DNA of 64,000 nucleotides from Megachile rotundata (lineage: Eukaryota > Arthropoda > Insecta > Hymenoptera > Megachilidae). The notes below the pieces were generated by a model. The model was not told where the DNA came from, ran no database searches, and saw only the letters and a program-made list of their open reading frames with translations. Shown piece after piece: positions 1-12,532 of this stretch (position 1 is the stretch's first letter; the number at the start of each line of letters is the position of its first letter). A program made the translations under genes and the position numbers. Where the stretch lies: positions 12,462,001 through 12,526,000 of the forward strand of contig NC_134993.1 in assembly GCF_050947335.1 (NCBI RefSeq). The letters are read 5' to 3'.

Positions 1-2287
1 AAAATTTTTTTTAGCATATAACTGATAGATCGTCTTACTAATTGTTGGTCCAATAAGAGATTTCTTATTTCCGTACTCAATATTTGCTAATAACAGTTCT
101 GCATTGCAATCAGACATTTGGTATGCATCTATTAACTTTCGTGGAGTTGGATAACGTTCCACAATTGCTGAAGCTTTATCTACAGACATACCTTTCAATT
201 GCAATAGGTGCCGAACGAACATTTGGTTTACTTTAAATACCTGATACAAAATTTATTTATATATAATTTTCATATTCCAGAATAGAATGTTTTCTATGCA
301 TACCTTTTGTTTGGATGCTGCTTTATTAAATTCTTTAAACTCCATCAGATTACAAGTGTCACTTGAAATATCTGAATCTGTAACATCTTCTTTTTTACAG
401 CCTATCAAATTCTTTTCCTAAAACCGAAATAACTTGTCTAAATCAAAATAACTCGAAATAAAATATCTAAAAGAAATTAAATACCTTAAAAGTTTTTATG
501 AGAATCTTAGTTAATGATGATAGATAGAACATGGAGTCCTGGTGATTTTTTGTGTACTTAACTAAAAAACCATCTTGTATCAAAGTATTAATAGAAGCTT
601 GCATCAATGATGCATATGGTATTGTTAATCTTTGATCCTTTTTATATTCCTCAATTATATACATGAGATTAGTAATTCCAGACTGCTTCAATCTGAACTG
701 TACAAAATATTTTTTTACTCATATGATACATTAATTTTGAACAATTATAAATTAGTTATTAAAGAACCTTTTGTTCGTGAAATCGTCCGTCTGTAATACT
801 TGCACTCAAATCATCTATTCGTTTTCTTTCTACTATATAAGGTAAAATCAGTTCATCATTTGTAATTCTACATCTGGCAATCCATGTGAAATCACCAACC
901 TTTAAATGGCGTACCTCAAATAATACACCAAGTTCTGTCAGCTCTGCTATTGTAGCATCATGCTGAGGTTTTGTTTTAACGCTACAATAAAATTATTTGA
1001 AAGTCCAATAATAAACTTGTATAGAAGGAAGTTCGATAAAATGGAACATACCCACAAGTTTCTTGAGTGTCTACTAACAATATTATATCAAATTTATTTG
1101 GTTTCAAGCAAATATCTTTCTCAATATTATTAGTAGAATTTGTTTTCTTACTTGCTTCATTTAATTCACAATTATTTACATTTCTTCTTTTTTTTGCTTT
1201 TTCAGTATGAATATTCCCCTTTTTAGATATTTGTTGGGACAAGAAATTATCAGATTGCTTCTGGCTGGTAAGAAATTCTGCAGACTTGGATTTATAGAGT
1301 TTTGAAGGTGAATCATTCTGGACATTTGTGGAACATTCATCAGATATTACTATGCTGGTAGCTTTCTTGCTAATAAGTGATTTTAATGATGACTGAACTT
1401 GATTTAAGACTTTAGAAGACTTCACTAATTTCACATCGATGGCAGCAACTTTGCACATCTTTTTGGCAACATTTATGCCATGCTCTGTGAGATTATATCT
1501 ATGTAAGTTACATTCAATTTAATAATACTGCAAATTACTAGTAATATATTTTATGCAGTTTTAAAATTTTTTACCTGATTGGATCATCTATCATCGATAT
1601 TAAACCATTGTCAACTAAATGAAAGACTGAATCCTTTGATGCACGATTACACAAATTTATCATTTCAAATAATAAATCTACCTCATTAATAAAACCTAAT
1701 AAAATTAAAATGTTGATTTAACAAAAACAATTATGCAGAACTTAAAAGTATCATTGAAGGAATACCTATATAAAACGGATCTTGTGACTGTCTATACAAA
1801 GTCAATAAAGCAGCATACTTTTCTACATCCCATGCTAATAAGTTCAACTTATCAAATAATGCCAGTTCTGTCTTAAAATAAAAACATGTTTTAATTACAT
1901 AAATGTTACAAATAAATTGTTATATGTATACGTATTTACCCTTTCATGCAAGTCATTAGTATCCACTTCTTGCAATTTGCATTTTTTTGGAGATGCATGT
2001 TCATTAAAATCACAGTGTGTACAAACAAAATCTGAACCTTTATTTTGAGCATTATACTCTTTGAGCTTTCTATCTAACATCAAGCATATTTTTTTACCAA
2101 AATGTTGCAGTATTATACAATCTTTTCCGGATTTTAATGGTAAAGGATATTTTCTTAAAGAAGAAAGCGCTTTTGAAAAATGGTGTTGCAAATCGGAATT
2201 TCTGGACGCCGCTTCTTTCCTCCATTCTTCCAACCAACGTTCGAACAATGGATTAGGTTTCTTTGACTTGACTTTTACTCTTTTCAT
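1..2287 (-). CDS. mus81: Crossover junction endonuclease MUS81 (3' end at window edge)
   Basis: Structure-selective nuclease of the XPF/MUS81 family that, with an EME partner, cuts branched DNA at stalled forks and recombination intermediates in the nucleus. The start ATG is at 2285-2287. Exon 1 (1940-2287) opens with the family's NPLF-x-RWL-x-EW helix-hairpin-helix segment. Next come 1766-1871, 1575-1695 (winged-helix region) and a longer exon from about 1500 to 1060 that carries a Lys/Ser-rich linker and ends in the first acidic nuclease motif (LLVDTQETCG). The exon at about 770-985 holds VGDF and the ERCC4 signature YIVERKRIDDL followed by DGRFHEQK. The last exons give the C-terminal double HhH, reaching QLYAKKNF at position 1. 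The human protein ends a few residues after the equivalent point, so only the stop and perhaps a few codons are missing. The catalytic residues look intact. Introns are phase-consistent wherever I checked. Confidence 0.93.
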
Positions 2288-3259
2288 GATTAATCAAATA
2301 ATATAAAACTATTGCTCGATCCTTTGTCAACAACACATTTTGAAAAGTGTTCATGATACGCACGCACATCAAACGCAAAGCATCAAGTATTATAAATTAG
2401 ACTTGAAGATAGCAGAGTTGCGCAAATTGTGTACAGTCTTCGGTGAAACGCAGAATATATATTATTCAGTAACATACCCTCTGTTTTATTAGAAATACTC
2501 GTTTTTTATTCATTTATACACACAGTAATTGACATACGTAACAAAATAAGACTACTTAAATTTATTATTGTTAATATAAATTAATTGATCAGTAGTAATA
2601 TTAAATTTTATTCGATAACTAAATAAAGAGAAATACATGTTGTATATATACTGTAGCTGATGAGAAAGGAAACATCGTTAAATTATTGGTAATTTGTATT
2701 TTGTGGAATTTTACAATAGTTAATGCTGTTAGGGATGTGGCATGGCAGAAAAACAGACGAGCATGAATTTATCGCATATAGTATTTCACTTCGAGTAATG
2801 ATCACTGTAAAATGTTTGAATAAATCACCCCTATAACCGTACAATGTATGTACATACGATTCTTTTGACGGTCTGTGAGGTATGATCTCATTTCCTGGCA
2901 AATCATACGGTAATCGAAGTTTTCTTTTTCATGATTAACGGAATATTTGTAGTCGTTCACGTTCACTTGTGATTGTCGTAAGTGTACTTCGATTAAAATT
3001 TAAGAAACTTTACTGACATTATGTAATGACATTAGCTATCAAACATTTGAAAACGCAATTTTGAAGTGTTAAGAAAATGCGACTGATATGATTTGTGTAA
3101 TTTTGTTCAATAATATATTTTATTCGCAATTCATGTGCACTTACGACATGTACTTTAATTATGTCAGCGTTTAATTAACACAAAGAAATTTTAATACACA
3201 TTTTGTATAACACCGAAATGCCTGTGTTATAGTTATACATGTATGCATAGTATTTAGAA
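2288..3259. promoter_or_regulatory. Divergent intergenic region between MUS81 and Shc
   Basis: About 970 bp separate the two head-to-head start codons. The stretch is AT-rich and no convincing coding exon was seen. It presumably holds both promoters and 5'UTRs, perhaps with a non-coding first exon. The ORF on the minus strand at 2683-2901 has no recognisable product and is treated as spurious. Confidence 0.5.
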
Positions 3260-5313
3260 ATGGCAACTGGAGGTAGTAGTTTTATAAGTAAACCAGCTAG
3301 AGGATGGCTACACCCAGATCATTTAGTGAGTAAAGAAGGAATCACTTACACCGTAAAGGTAGGCTTCTATTTCTTTATGTTATGGTTCAAACATGTCAAG
3401 TAATTACAATGACAGTTGTACTTATTAATTTTTTATATAAATTTCAGTATATAGGCTGTCTTGAGGTATATACATCCATGAAAAGTTTAGATTTTGAGAC
3501 AAGATCATGCGTTGCCAAGTGAGTCTATTAATGTGTATTTAATATACATTTGATCCATGACAATGCAAGAATATAAACTGAGACGTTAACAGTTTTCTAC
3601 TGTTTAAAATGATAATGTAATTTTTTTAGAGAATGTATAAACAGAGTTTGTGAAGCGGCTGGATTAAAATCTGCTGATAAAAAGAGAAGGGTATTTATTA
3701 AAAATATAGAATACTTGTCTTTATCTTCTGAAGGTTGATATTTTCACTTTCCATTTATTGTATCAAGGTGGATAGAAAAGTGCTGAGAGCAATAGCAGAC
3801 AAGCCTCGTATGGAACATACAGGTGCCACGATAAACTTAACTATCAGTAGTTGCAGTTTAGCTTTGACTAACATAGATACTGGATATATTATTGCCAAAC
3901 ATGAAATGCCACGTATATCATTTGCTTCGGGTGGAGATGCGGTAAATATTAGTGTCTGTATTTTATTTAAATTTGAAGTACAAGATAGTTATGAATTTTG
4001 TTTAATAGGAAATACTGGACTTTGTTGCATACGTTGCCAAAAATATGCAAGAATGGCGTGCTTGTTATGTATTAGAATGTGGAGGTGGACTAGCACAGGA
4101 TGTTATATCTACTATTGGACAAGCTTTTGAACTACGTTTCAAAGAATTTCTTACTAAACCAGCTGCACTACAGTAATTACAATTAATTACCTTAAAAACT
4201 TCCTGTTTACACTCAATGTAATAGTCTTATTTCTTTACAGTCCCATGTTAAATGGTATTAGAGAAGCAGATAGAGATTACTATAATGATTTACCGGGTAA
4301 AGTACCACCAGACATTGGTCCTCCACCAGTTCCACCTTTGCCAACAACAGTGTCAACGCTGCCTAATTTGAAGCATCATCACTCTGGACAAAATCATACA
4401 TCGCGAAGCGCACAAAACTCTGCATTACATGATACCTTTTCTTCCAATTCTGATAGACATCATCAACAATGGGCAGGTAGCATTTATTCTTCCCTATATT
4501 TCATTGTATTGTAACTCATATTTCTATTTAACATTAATTATAAATTTCACTCTACAGAGACTGGTAATCTAATTGACTTAAATTCTGATGGAACAGTAAC
4601 ATCTTCTAATTTCAATATACCTCCAGAACATAATTACGTTAACGACAGCATTATAGCTGCTACAAGAGAAAGTCATCGCGATCAAACATCACTTTTTGAT
4701 GTATTCGATATGCGTAAGTAATTTCAAACGTGACGTCGAACGTTTATAAACAGAACAAAATATGAGCATTTTCCATAATTCTTAGAACCATTTAGTTCTG
4801 CAATATCGGACATGAATAGATTAAGTCCACATTCTCAGAAACAGCAGTTAAAGCAGGAAATATGGTTCCACGGTAGTGTTAGTCGCGCAGAAGCAGAATC
4901 TATGTTAACAAGAGTAAGCAGAAAATATAGAATTTTATCCACTCGATGATTCATTCGTTCATTTTTATAAAAATATATTTTAATGTAATTAATAGGATGG
5001 TGATTTTTTGGTGCGAGAATCTCAAGGCTCTCCTGGACAGTATGTTCTTACTGGTATGAACAATAATACACCTAAACATTTATTATTAATCGATCCAGAA
5101 GGTGTAGTAAGTATCTGATAATTTTTATTTTGTGGAATGTCTTATTTATCATATGTTAATAATAAATTGTAATTTTAGGTTCGTACAAAAGATCGTGTTT
5201 TCGATAGCGTAAGTCATTTAGTGAATCATCATTGTGACAATGTACTACCAATTATATCGGCAGACAGCGTGTTAGTACTTCGATATCCAATTCCTAGACG
5301 TACAACTAATTAA
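3260..5313 (+). CDS. Shc: SHC-transforming adaptor protein (PTB-SH2)
   Basis: Cytoplasmic phosphotyrosine adaptor linking receptor tyrosine kinases to Grb2/Ras. Ten exons join in phase (3260-3358, 3448-3518, 3630-3690, 3768-3941, 4009-4172, 4241-4476, 4558-4713, 4786-4913, 4996-5106, 5179-5313), giving 444 residues. The N-terminal PTB domain begins with the conserved KPARGWLHPDH and contains the hallmark stretch ending DVISTIGQAFELRFKEFL. The central CH1-like linker keeps two Grb2 sites: DYYNDLPGK, equivalent to the human Tyr239/240 site, and NYVND, an YxN motif like Tyr317. The C-terminal SH2 domain has WFHGSVSRAEAE and DGDFLVRES with the phosphate-binding Arg. The CH2 extension of mammalian p66Shc is absent, as expected in insects. 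MATGG was chosen as start because it sits directly before the conserved PTB block. Confidence 0.95.
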
Positions 5314-6587
5314 TTTTTATAAAACTACGATAGTGATAAGGAAAATGATTAAAGTTCGCATTTGGTATCGAATGTAAAATGTCGATACTTGATATGATAC
5401 TTTTCATAGTAATTAAAAATTTCACGAATCATTACGAGAGATTAATGTAATTAAAGTTCTATGAAATTATAGACACCTTTTCTTTTTCCAAAAAACAGAA
5501 CAATTTATTAATGATACTCATTTGATCTATACTTAATTGAAAGATTCATTTACTTGCGTAAGACTTACACTATATCGTCGTTTAAGTCATGCGTATATAT
5601 CTCAGTGTGCCACGATTTAATTTCTAAATAATAATTCAGTGCTTATAACTGATTAGAGTAAGACCATGTTTTTAATCATTTTTATATAACTTCACCGTGT
5701 AGATCATGGCTTTTGTAAAAAATGTTTTGATGACTTCAGTCAATTTATGTTTATATAGTTTGTAATACAACTACATGGAAAAGATAGGTACATATTTTTG
5801 CTAATTTTATAATGTCCTCGCAGTGTCGTATTTTAATTCGATGTCGAATTTGTAAAGTAACTTTTAATTATAATCTCAATCTTTATAGAATGATATATAT
5901 TTATAAAACTGCTTCTAAAAATATACTAATTACATTGAATTCTTTGTACTTTGCTTATAATTGTTTCCAACAATATCACAATTTTAATATACTGAATTTT
6001 GTACTTTTGTATTACGTATATGTAAAATATTTATTGTGCTTAAATTACATACTGTAATATATTGAATACAGAAAATATATAAATTTACATTTTATGAGAC
6101 CTTAAATATTCATATAGTACATATGTAGTGTACCATATATTCAAAAAATTAATGATTGTTAATTATTTAAATTCACATTTTTTTCTCATGTTTTTTCAAT
6201 TTGAATTTTTACGCGCGCTGACAAGAAGTGCTATCTAGCGATGGAGCGTGGAACTATTGAAAAATTTTCGATTTTTCAAAAAATAAAACATTCTCTGATG
6301 TTCACAAATTATTCTTCATTAGAAGTAATGTCTTTAGAGAGTAAAAATATGAATTTTATAATATTTATAATAAATATTACGGAATAAACCACTTGGTTTT
6401 AAAAGTATGTACTTCTTGCATGCTGAGGTAGCAACCGGAACAGTAACAATTTGAAAATGAACGCGGTCTAAACTAAGCAAGCGGGATTTGTTTATTGATG
6501 TGTTAAAATACATTCCATGGAACTTTTATAACATACAAAGCAGAATAGAAACAGAACTTTCTATAATAATTAAGTCGTTACTTTAAA
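5314..6587. other. Shc 3'UTR and Arp6 promoter region
   Basis: Strongly AT-rich, with no recognisable coding exon. The 5' part is probably the Shc 3'UTR. The last few hundred bases before 6588 include a slightly GC-richer patch near 6205-6260 and should contain the Arp6 promoter and 5'UTR. The 81-codon ORF at 5812-6057 has AT-driven composition and no similarity that I recognise. Confidence 0.5.
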
Positions 6588-7907
6588 ATGAGTAGTTCCA
6601 CCTTTGTTCTTGACAATGGTGCTTACACCGCAAAAGTTGGGTTAGCTTCCGATAGCCCTAAGTAAGTTTCAACGAAAAATTAAAGCTAATATGAAAGAAA
6701 GATGACACAAATCTTACCATTTTTATTTCTAGACTAGTCCCTAATTGTATAATGAAAGCGAAAAGTGAACGACGCAGGCCGTTCGTGGGGAACCAAATTG
6801 AAGAGTGTCGAGACGCATCGGGGCTGTTTTATATTTTACCGTTTCAAAAGGGATATCTTGTCAATTGGGACGTTCAGAAAACTGTTTGGGATTATATATT
6901 CTCAAAAGAATGTTGCCCGGTGAATTTAAATCAACTTTCTGTGGTTGTGACTGAACCCTTGTTTAATTTTCCAACAGTTCAAGAAGCTATGACGGAAATA
7001 TTTTTTGAGGAATATGAATGTCAAAGTCTTTTAAGGATCAATGCTTCTACTCTGTCTTGCTATCAGTATAAAACAGAAAATCCTAACACAAAATGTTGTA
7101 TAGTAGTTGATAGTGGTTATAGCTTTACCCACATAGTGCCTTATATAAATGATACTAAAGTTAAAGAAGGTATCAGACGCATTGATGTGGGTGGAAAGCT
7201 ACTTACGAACCATCTTAAAGAAATAATATCCTATAGACAACTTCATGTTATGGATGAAACTTATGTAATAAATCAAGCAAAGGAGGATTCGTGTTTTGTA
7301 TCTCAAGAATTTTTCAAAGACATGGAAGTTGCCAAAAGTAAACTAGAAAACAATCCCATAACTAAAGATTACGTTCTACCAGATTACACGACATTAAGAC
7401 GTGGTTATCTTAAAAATCCAGAACCTCCAAACGAGCAACAAACTTTACGTTTAAGTAATGAAAGATTTGCTATACCCGAAATTTTATTTTTTCCATCAGA
7501 TGTTGGTATCCGACAAATGGGTATTCCAGAAGCTATCATGGACTGTTTGAAAGCATGTGACGAAGAGACATGGCCACATCTTTTATGTAATATTATTCTT
7601 ACTGGGGGTAATGCGAAGTTTCCTGGATTTCAGGAAAGAATTTATAAGGAAGTTAGAAGTTTAGCACCCGCAGAATACGCGATAAACGTTTATTTACCTG
7701 AAAAGTAACAAAATTTCAAATTCGTAATTAGTTACATATTTTTTTATACACATGATTTATCGTTACGTCGTTTTCAGCCCGATCACGTATGCATGGCATG
7801 GTGGTAAAACGTTATCGAAAGATCCAATATTTTCGAGTCTTTTAGTAACTAGAGAGGATTACGAAGAAGAGGGTCAAAATCTGTGCTTCGAACGTTTCGA
7901 CGTTTAG
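6588..7907 (+). CDS. Arp6: Actin-related protein 6 (SWR1/SRCAP-type chromatin remodeller subunit)
   Basis: Nuclear actin-related protein of the complex that deposits histone H2A.Z. Three exons (6588-6661, 6733-7704, 7778-7907) join in phase to 391 residues, close to human ACTR6 (396). The N-terminus has the phosphate-1 loop LDNGAYTAK. Diagnostic Arp6 blocks follow: SGLFYILPFQKGYLVNWD, DSGYSFTHIVPY (phosphate-2), the run around VGGKLLTNHLKEIISYRQ, and NIILTGGNAKFPGF (adenosine motif). The C-terminus reads NPITYAWHGG and ends FERFDV, matching the family end. The gene is tail to tail with UBA5, with only 187 bp between the two stop codons. Confidence 0.97.
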
Positions 7908-7924
7908 TTTCATAAAAATTTGTT

Positions 7925-7930
7925 TTTATT
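7925..7930 (-). terminator. Candidate poly(A) signal for UBA5 (minus strand AATAAA)
   Basis: TTTATT on the plus strand lies about 165 bp beyond the UBA5 stop and only about 20 bp past the Arp6 stop. If it is used, the two convergent transcripts overlap at their 3' ends. Confidence 0.45.
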
Positions 7931-7952
7931 ACACAAAATCATATTGCACGTA

Positions 7953-7958
7953 AATAAA
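7953..7958 (+). terminator. Candidate poly(A) signal for Arp6 (AATAAA)
   Basis: Canonical hexamer 46 bp after the Arp6 stop codon. A second AATAAA lies about 26 bp further on, near 7980. Confidence 0.5.
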
Positions 7959-8094
7959 TTTTTGTTTCTCAGATAAACTTAATAAATACAAAAGGTAATG
8001 ATCAGAAATGTTACTTATAAATTACAATTGAAAACTGTATAAAGGCCGCGAATGGAATGCATATACTGATAAAATAATCGCAAAGAAGCAGAAT

Positions 8095-9663
8095 TTAAAT
8101 AGACTTCATTTGTGCCATTAATTCTTCTAGACTAGCATCAGATTCAAGCGGAATTTGATCGACTTGCGAATCAGTCGAACGTGACGGTATGCTATACGCT
8201 TCTTTTACACCTAACGACAATGAGCGCTCATTTTCATCTGCCTGTTGATCTTGTTCATCGACGAGAGAAATTCCTACAGTAAAATATGATCAGTTTAGAA
8301 ATTTAATTGCTATAAGGTAATCGTATTCTGATCCTTTTTGCTCCTATATAACATTAACCTACCCCATTCATTATCTTCATGCAGGGGCTTATCTTCAACT
8401 ATTTGTTCCTCCCTTTGTTCCTGTTTTGGTTTTAATGCATACTCCTGCTGACGTTCTCTACAGTATCTATCATCACAATTTGGATTTGGTCTCAATGTCA
8501 TTTTAGGAAAGAAATCTTGCATCGCGTTGTAACCTAAATAATAGGACACCTCTCCAAAATTTAAAAGGTATTTCAATGTATTCTGAACTAAAAACCCAGC
8601 CACGATTCCCATAGTTGTAGGTAAAGATGCTGCGCATACGCCATCGCGTTTCAAAGTTTTTTCATCTATATTTTCTGCCACCACTAATGGAGGGGCACAC
8701 TAAAAATAAAATGTATTCTTAATCAAATCTCCAGTGATGTTACATTTACGTATTGACTTTTATTCACCGCAAAGCAAGCCGTTTCCCCGGGAATAATAAA
8801 TTGAATGTGACCAGAAACAGCATTTTCTGAAACTCCACTTTCAAACCATTTCTGATTGAGTTCATTACAGGCAGTATTAATTGCCATCCTTGCTTCAAAA
8901 TTATCTACACAACTTAGTACCAACTCCACTGGTCCTTTACTCAAACTTGATGTGCTAAAATTTAAATTTAATTTCTATAGTGCCTTGCCTAATTCGGTAG
9001 AAATCATCTTGTACCTCAACGTATTCATAAAATCTTCAAAGTGATCCACTGTGGTAATGTTATAATTATGAGTTTCAATATCTACATCAGGATTAATATA
9101 TTGCAACGTTTTTGCTGCTGCTTCCACTTTGCTCTGACCAGCTTGGTGCGGTTGAAAGAAAAGTCTGTTCATGTTTGCCATTTCTACTTTATCATAGTCA
9201 AAAAGAACTAACTGAAATTCAAATTATTTATTATTTACATAATTGAAAAGCTTGTAATAGTCAATTGACTATAAAATTGCTACCTTTCCAATTCCACATC
9301 TTGTCAACATTTCTGCAGTAACGCTACCAACTCCACCTACTCCAACTATTGCAATCGTAAACTCTCTTATTCTTTCATAATTGTTTACTATACCCATACG
9401 TTTTAATGCCATCAACCGACTGAGCAATGAATAGAATTTTGTCATTAATATTTTGTTTTACATTTTTAGTTTAAAAACAAATGAGATAAAATATGTACTA
9501 CAGCAACAAAAAAATGAAATTACCTATAAGGATTTGAGTCAACTACTTCACTTGACATATGTTCTATCTTTTCTCTTGTTATTAACATATTTTTATTCTG
9601 CTCTTCTTGTAATTTTGTTTCTAACTCCTTAATTCGTTGTTGCAATTTCTCTTTTTCATCCAT
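8095..9663 (-). CDS. Uba5: UBA5, E1 activating enzyme for UFM1
   Basis: Adenylates UFM1 and forms a thioester with it, the first step of ufmylation (ER and cytosol). Six exons (9524-9663, 9284-9419, 9015-9211, 8768-8954, 8363-8699, 8095-8273) join in phase to 391 residues; human has 404. A short coiled coil (MDEKEKLQQRIKEL) precedes MSSEVVDSNPY. The nucleotide-binding Rossmann motif is VGVGGVGSVTAEMLTRCG, followed by LFDYDKVE and NRLFFQPHQAG. The active-site Cys lies in DGVCAASLPTTMG. Zinc ligands are CFAC, split by an intron between its two Cys, and CDDRYC. The C-terminal UFM1/LC3-interacting sequence is EDNEWGISLV, also spanning an intron. The ATG at 9661-9663 was chosen; an upstream in-frame extension has no ATG. 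Confidence 0.97.
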
Positions 9664-11340
9664 TATCGAAAATAAAGCACTTTTGCCAGAAATACAAAGC
9701 AAATACGTACGGCAGTGACACGACTATCACGCGCGAGCACTTTATAGCCAGCGAAAAGAATGGTTATGTATATTAGAAAAGAAAGGACTTTTAAAACGAA
9801 CAAAAATACTTTTATAACATTCACTATGAATAATTAATTTAGTAACTATCCTTATGATTGTTTTATTTAACATATATGTACGAATATTGAAGAGTTTTTA
9901 ACGTTAATTCAATCGTTACAAACATAACCTATTTTTTTCTGACTAATTTATATAAAATACCGTATACATTACATGTTTAGTTACAAAACAATAAGTTTAG
10001 GTATATTGTCTTTCCTAAAACACATAATGTTACATTGTTTTAACGCAGTACAAAATAAACTGTTAAAATAACAATGCTTATGTTTACTAAAGAAAAAAAG
10101 TACGTGTATAATAAGTGTATGATCTAAAAATAAGAATATTTAAATTCTTAGGTATAACAAAGAAATGAAAAAGAAAAAAAAGACAATCGAAGGTGTTAAA
10201 AGAACAAAATAACCGTAACGTTATTGTTTTTTTAATACAAACGAAATTGTATTTTCTTCTTTTTTTAAGTAATTCTATACAGCACTGGTATTTTAGTGTC
10301 GTTACAACGTTTTTTTTTGTTGTTGTAAATTATACATATTATTGTTACATTATATAGTACGCACAAATGTCTCGTCCGCACAAAACAAATCCGTGAACGT
10401 TTTTATCATTAATTTATTTTTGCCATTGTATCGCTAATTCCCAGAGTGAACATTGCAAAAACATCAGAAACAAATTGCATAATATAAAAACGGGTTATTT
10501 TTTTTATGCTTCAACGATCGATGACAGGTCAAAGCATTTTCGTGCACTTTGGCTAATTTTATTGTCATACCTCAACCACGTGAAAATACTTTGTTTCACG
10601 CTATCCCGCATTTATTTAAAGAAACGAAGAATCTGTCAGTAATAGAACGGAAAAACAAGAGAAAGTTGAAAAATCTGTAAATTATTTTACTTTATCGCTT
10701 TGGCATTATAATGAAAGTATATAAAATTCGAATATACATTTGTGTACGATGAAACATTCAGTGCACTTTCTTCTTTCAGGACACGGCCGTTCTCGAAGGT
10801 AATGAGAAGAAAATTTAAGACTGGCCTATAAATGAACGATCGAGGGTAGAACGGCGTTTCCAGTGATTTTCGTTCGACATCACATTTTGCTTTCAATGTA
10901 CGTAGTAAGAAACTCATGACGTTGCAAGTTAAAATACCGAAGTTAAAATCCAGCGTAATATATTAATTATATTAGTGACAATTCGTTATCTTAATCTTCT
11001 TCTTTCCGTTTAAGTTCATTCGTAGATTTAAATAGCAATTATTCAATAATTTTTCTTCTATAAAACTAAACTAGATTATCGTAAACTTAACGCATGAACA
11101 GGGAGGGTTATCAAACTTGGATAAACAATTACATGTGCGCCGTTCTTGCCACATAAACTTGACTCGAAATCAGATACTTGTCGTGTACTATTAATACGAC
11201 AATTATAAGCATAATAAATAAAACGTATTTATAGTTTACTCGTACACAGAGTATTCCATATTTTTTTTTACATGTTTAACATCTATAGCGCAGTTTATTC
11301 ACTTCGCACGTCTATGTACCCTTCTCACTTTTTCACTTAT

Positions 11341-11412
11341 CTGCGTACACGTATATGTATATATATATGTATATGTATATATACATATATATGTATATAT
11401 ATATTTTTATGC
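11341..11412. repeat. TA/TG microsatellite
   Basis: A run of alternating TA with interspersed TG (units of TATATG and CATATA), about 70 bp, partly palindromic. Confidence 0.8.
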
Positions 11413-11599
11413 ATTATTGAAAAATAAAATATACATATATACATATGAAATCTTAAAATACATGAGAATAAGGCAAAAACGGCGCAGTGATCAGAATAAA
11501 AAGCGAACATTACTACTTAGCCGATAATATTCGAGGGCACATAATGCTCGTCAAATTTAAATTCACACTCCGCTTGGTAGGGTACGCATTTGTAATACG

Positions 11600-11735
11600 C
11601 TAGCGTATATACGTGTTTGTTATATACATATACACGTATGTGTGCGTATGGCGCCTCCATGTATGTACGTATACACACGCATACGTATATATATCATACA
11701 TATATATATATATATATTTATATATATCGAATTGA
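11600..11735. repeat. TA/CG-interspersed microsatellite-like tract
   Basis: Low-complexity alternating purine-pyrimidine sequence: TATACG/TACGTA units, then a pure TA run around 11700-11725. It produces open but meaningless Tyr/Ile/His-rich frames on both strands. Confidence 0.7.
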
Positions 11736-12435
11736 CCGTACTTTATGCGCAATTTATACGTATAGGAACTGACAAATTCTTTCGAAATAATACGAAAGGA
11801 CATGGTATACAAGTGGAGTGTGCTATATTCCTATACATTCTTCGAAAGTACGTTGTCGTTTCTTTCTCCCCTCCCTTTTTTTCTCTCTCCTCTGCTAGCG
11901 GTGAACTTTTCAAATGTACACAATAAATTGGTTTATGTTTGTATATAAATAATTACTTGTTCAATTTATAAGAAACACATTGGTAATGCTGTATACGAAA
12001 TAACTTGATTGATTTAATGTTATCGACATTAAGTGTTTTGATCAGCGCATCAAGCGTACAAATGTACAGCAATACAAATGTTTCATTCGTTATCGGCGCG
12101 TGTATCGTTCGTGTGTAGGCTTTTGCTGACGCCAAGTGTTTTTAAGGTGCCTGTGAATTCTCCATTCGACGTAGAATCGCTACGGTCCGAGGTTACATCG
12201 AGAGACCAGCGTGATAACAAGGGGGGCTTGAAATGTCGCGGTCTTCGAAATCACATTCTCAATTTACCAACGCGTTGGTATCTGTTACTGGATACATAGG
12301 TATTCACAGAGCACAAAGAGTACTTGGCTATAACAAACATTTTATTCAACTATCATTGTATCAGATATAAACGAACATTTTTATCATCGTTAAAAGTACT
12401 AAACCGAGCGGCCTAAAGGTACATGTATAAGTGTG

Positions 12436-12532
12436 AGCACGTGCTGTGTGTGTATATGTGTATGTATGTATGTATGTATATGTTGTATACGTGTTATGTT
12501 TGTATACGTGTGTGTGTGTATGTAAATACACG
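12436..12532. repeat. TG/TATG microsatellite
   Basis: TGTGTG and GTATGTATGTAT tandem units over about 95 bp. The opposite-strand frame (Thr/His/Ile repeats) is an artefact of the repeat. Confidence 0.75.

Noticed and set aside
11600..11926. Overlapping Tyr/Ile/His-rich ORFs on both strands
   Set aside because: Artefacts of TA/CG dinucleotide repeats.
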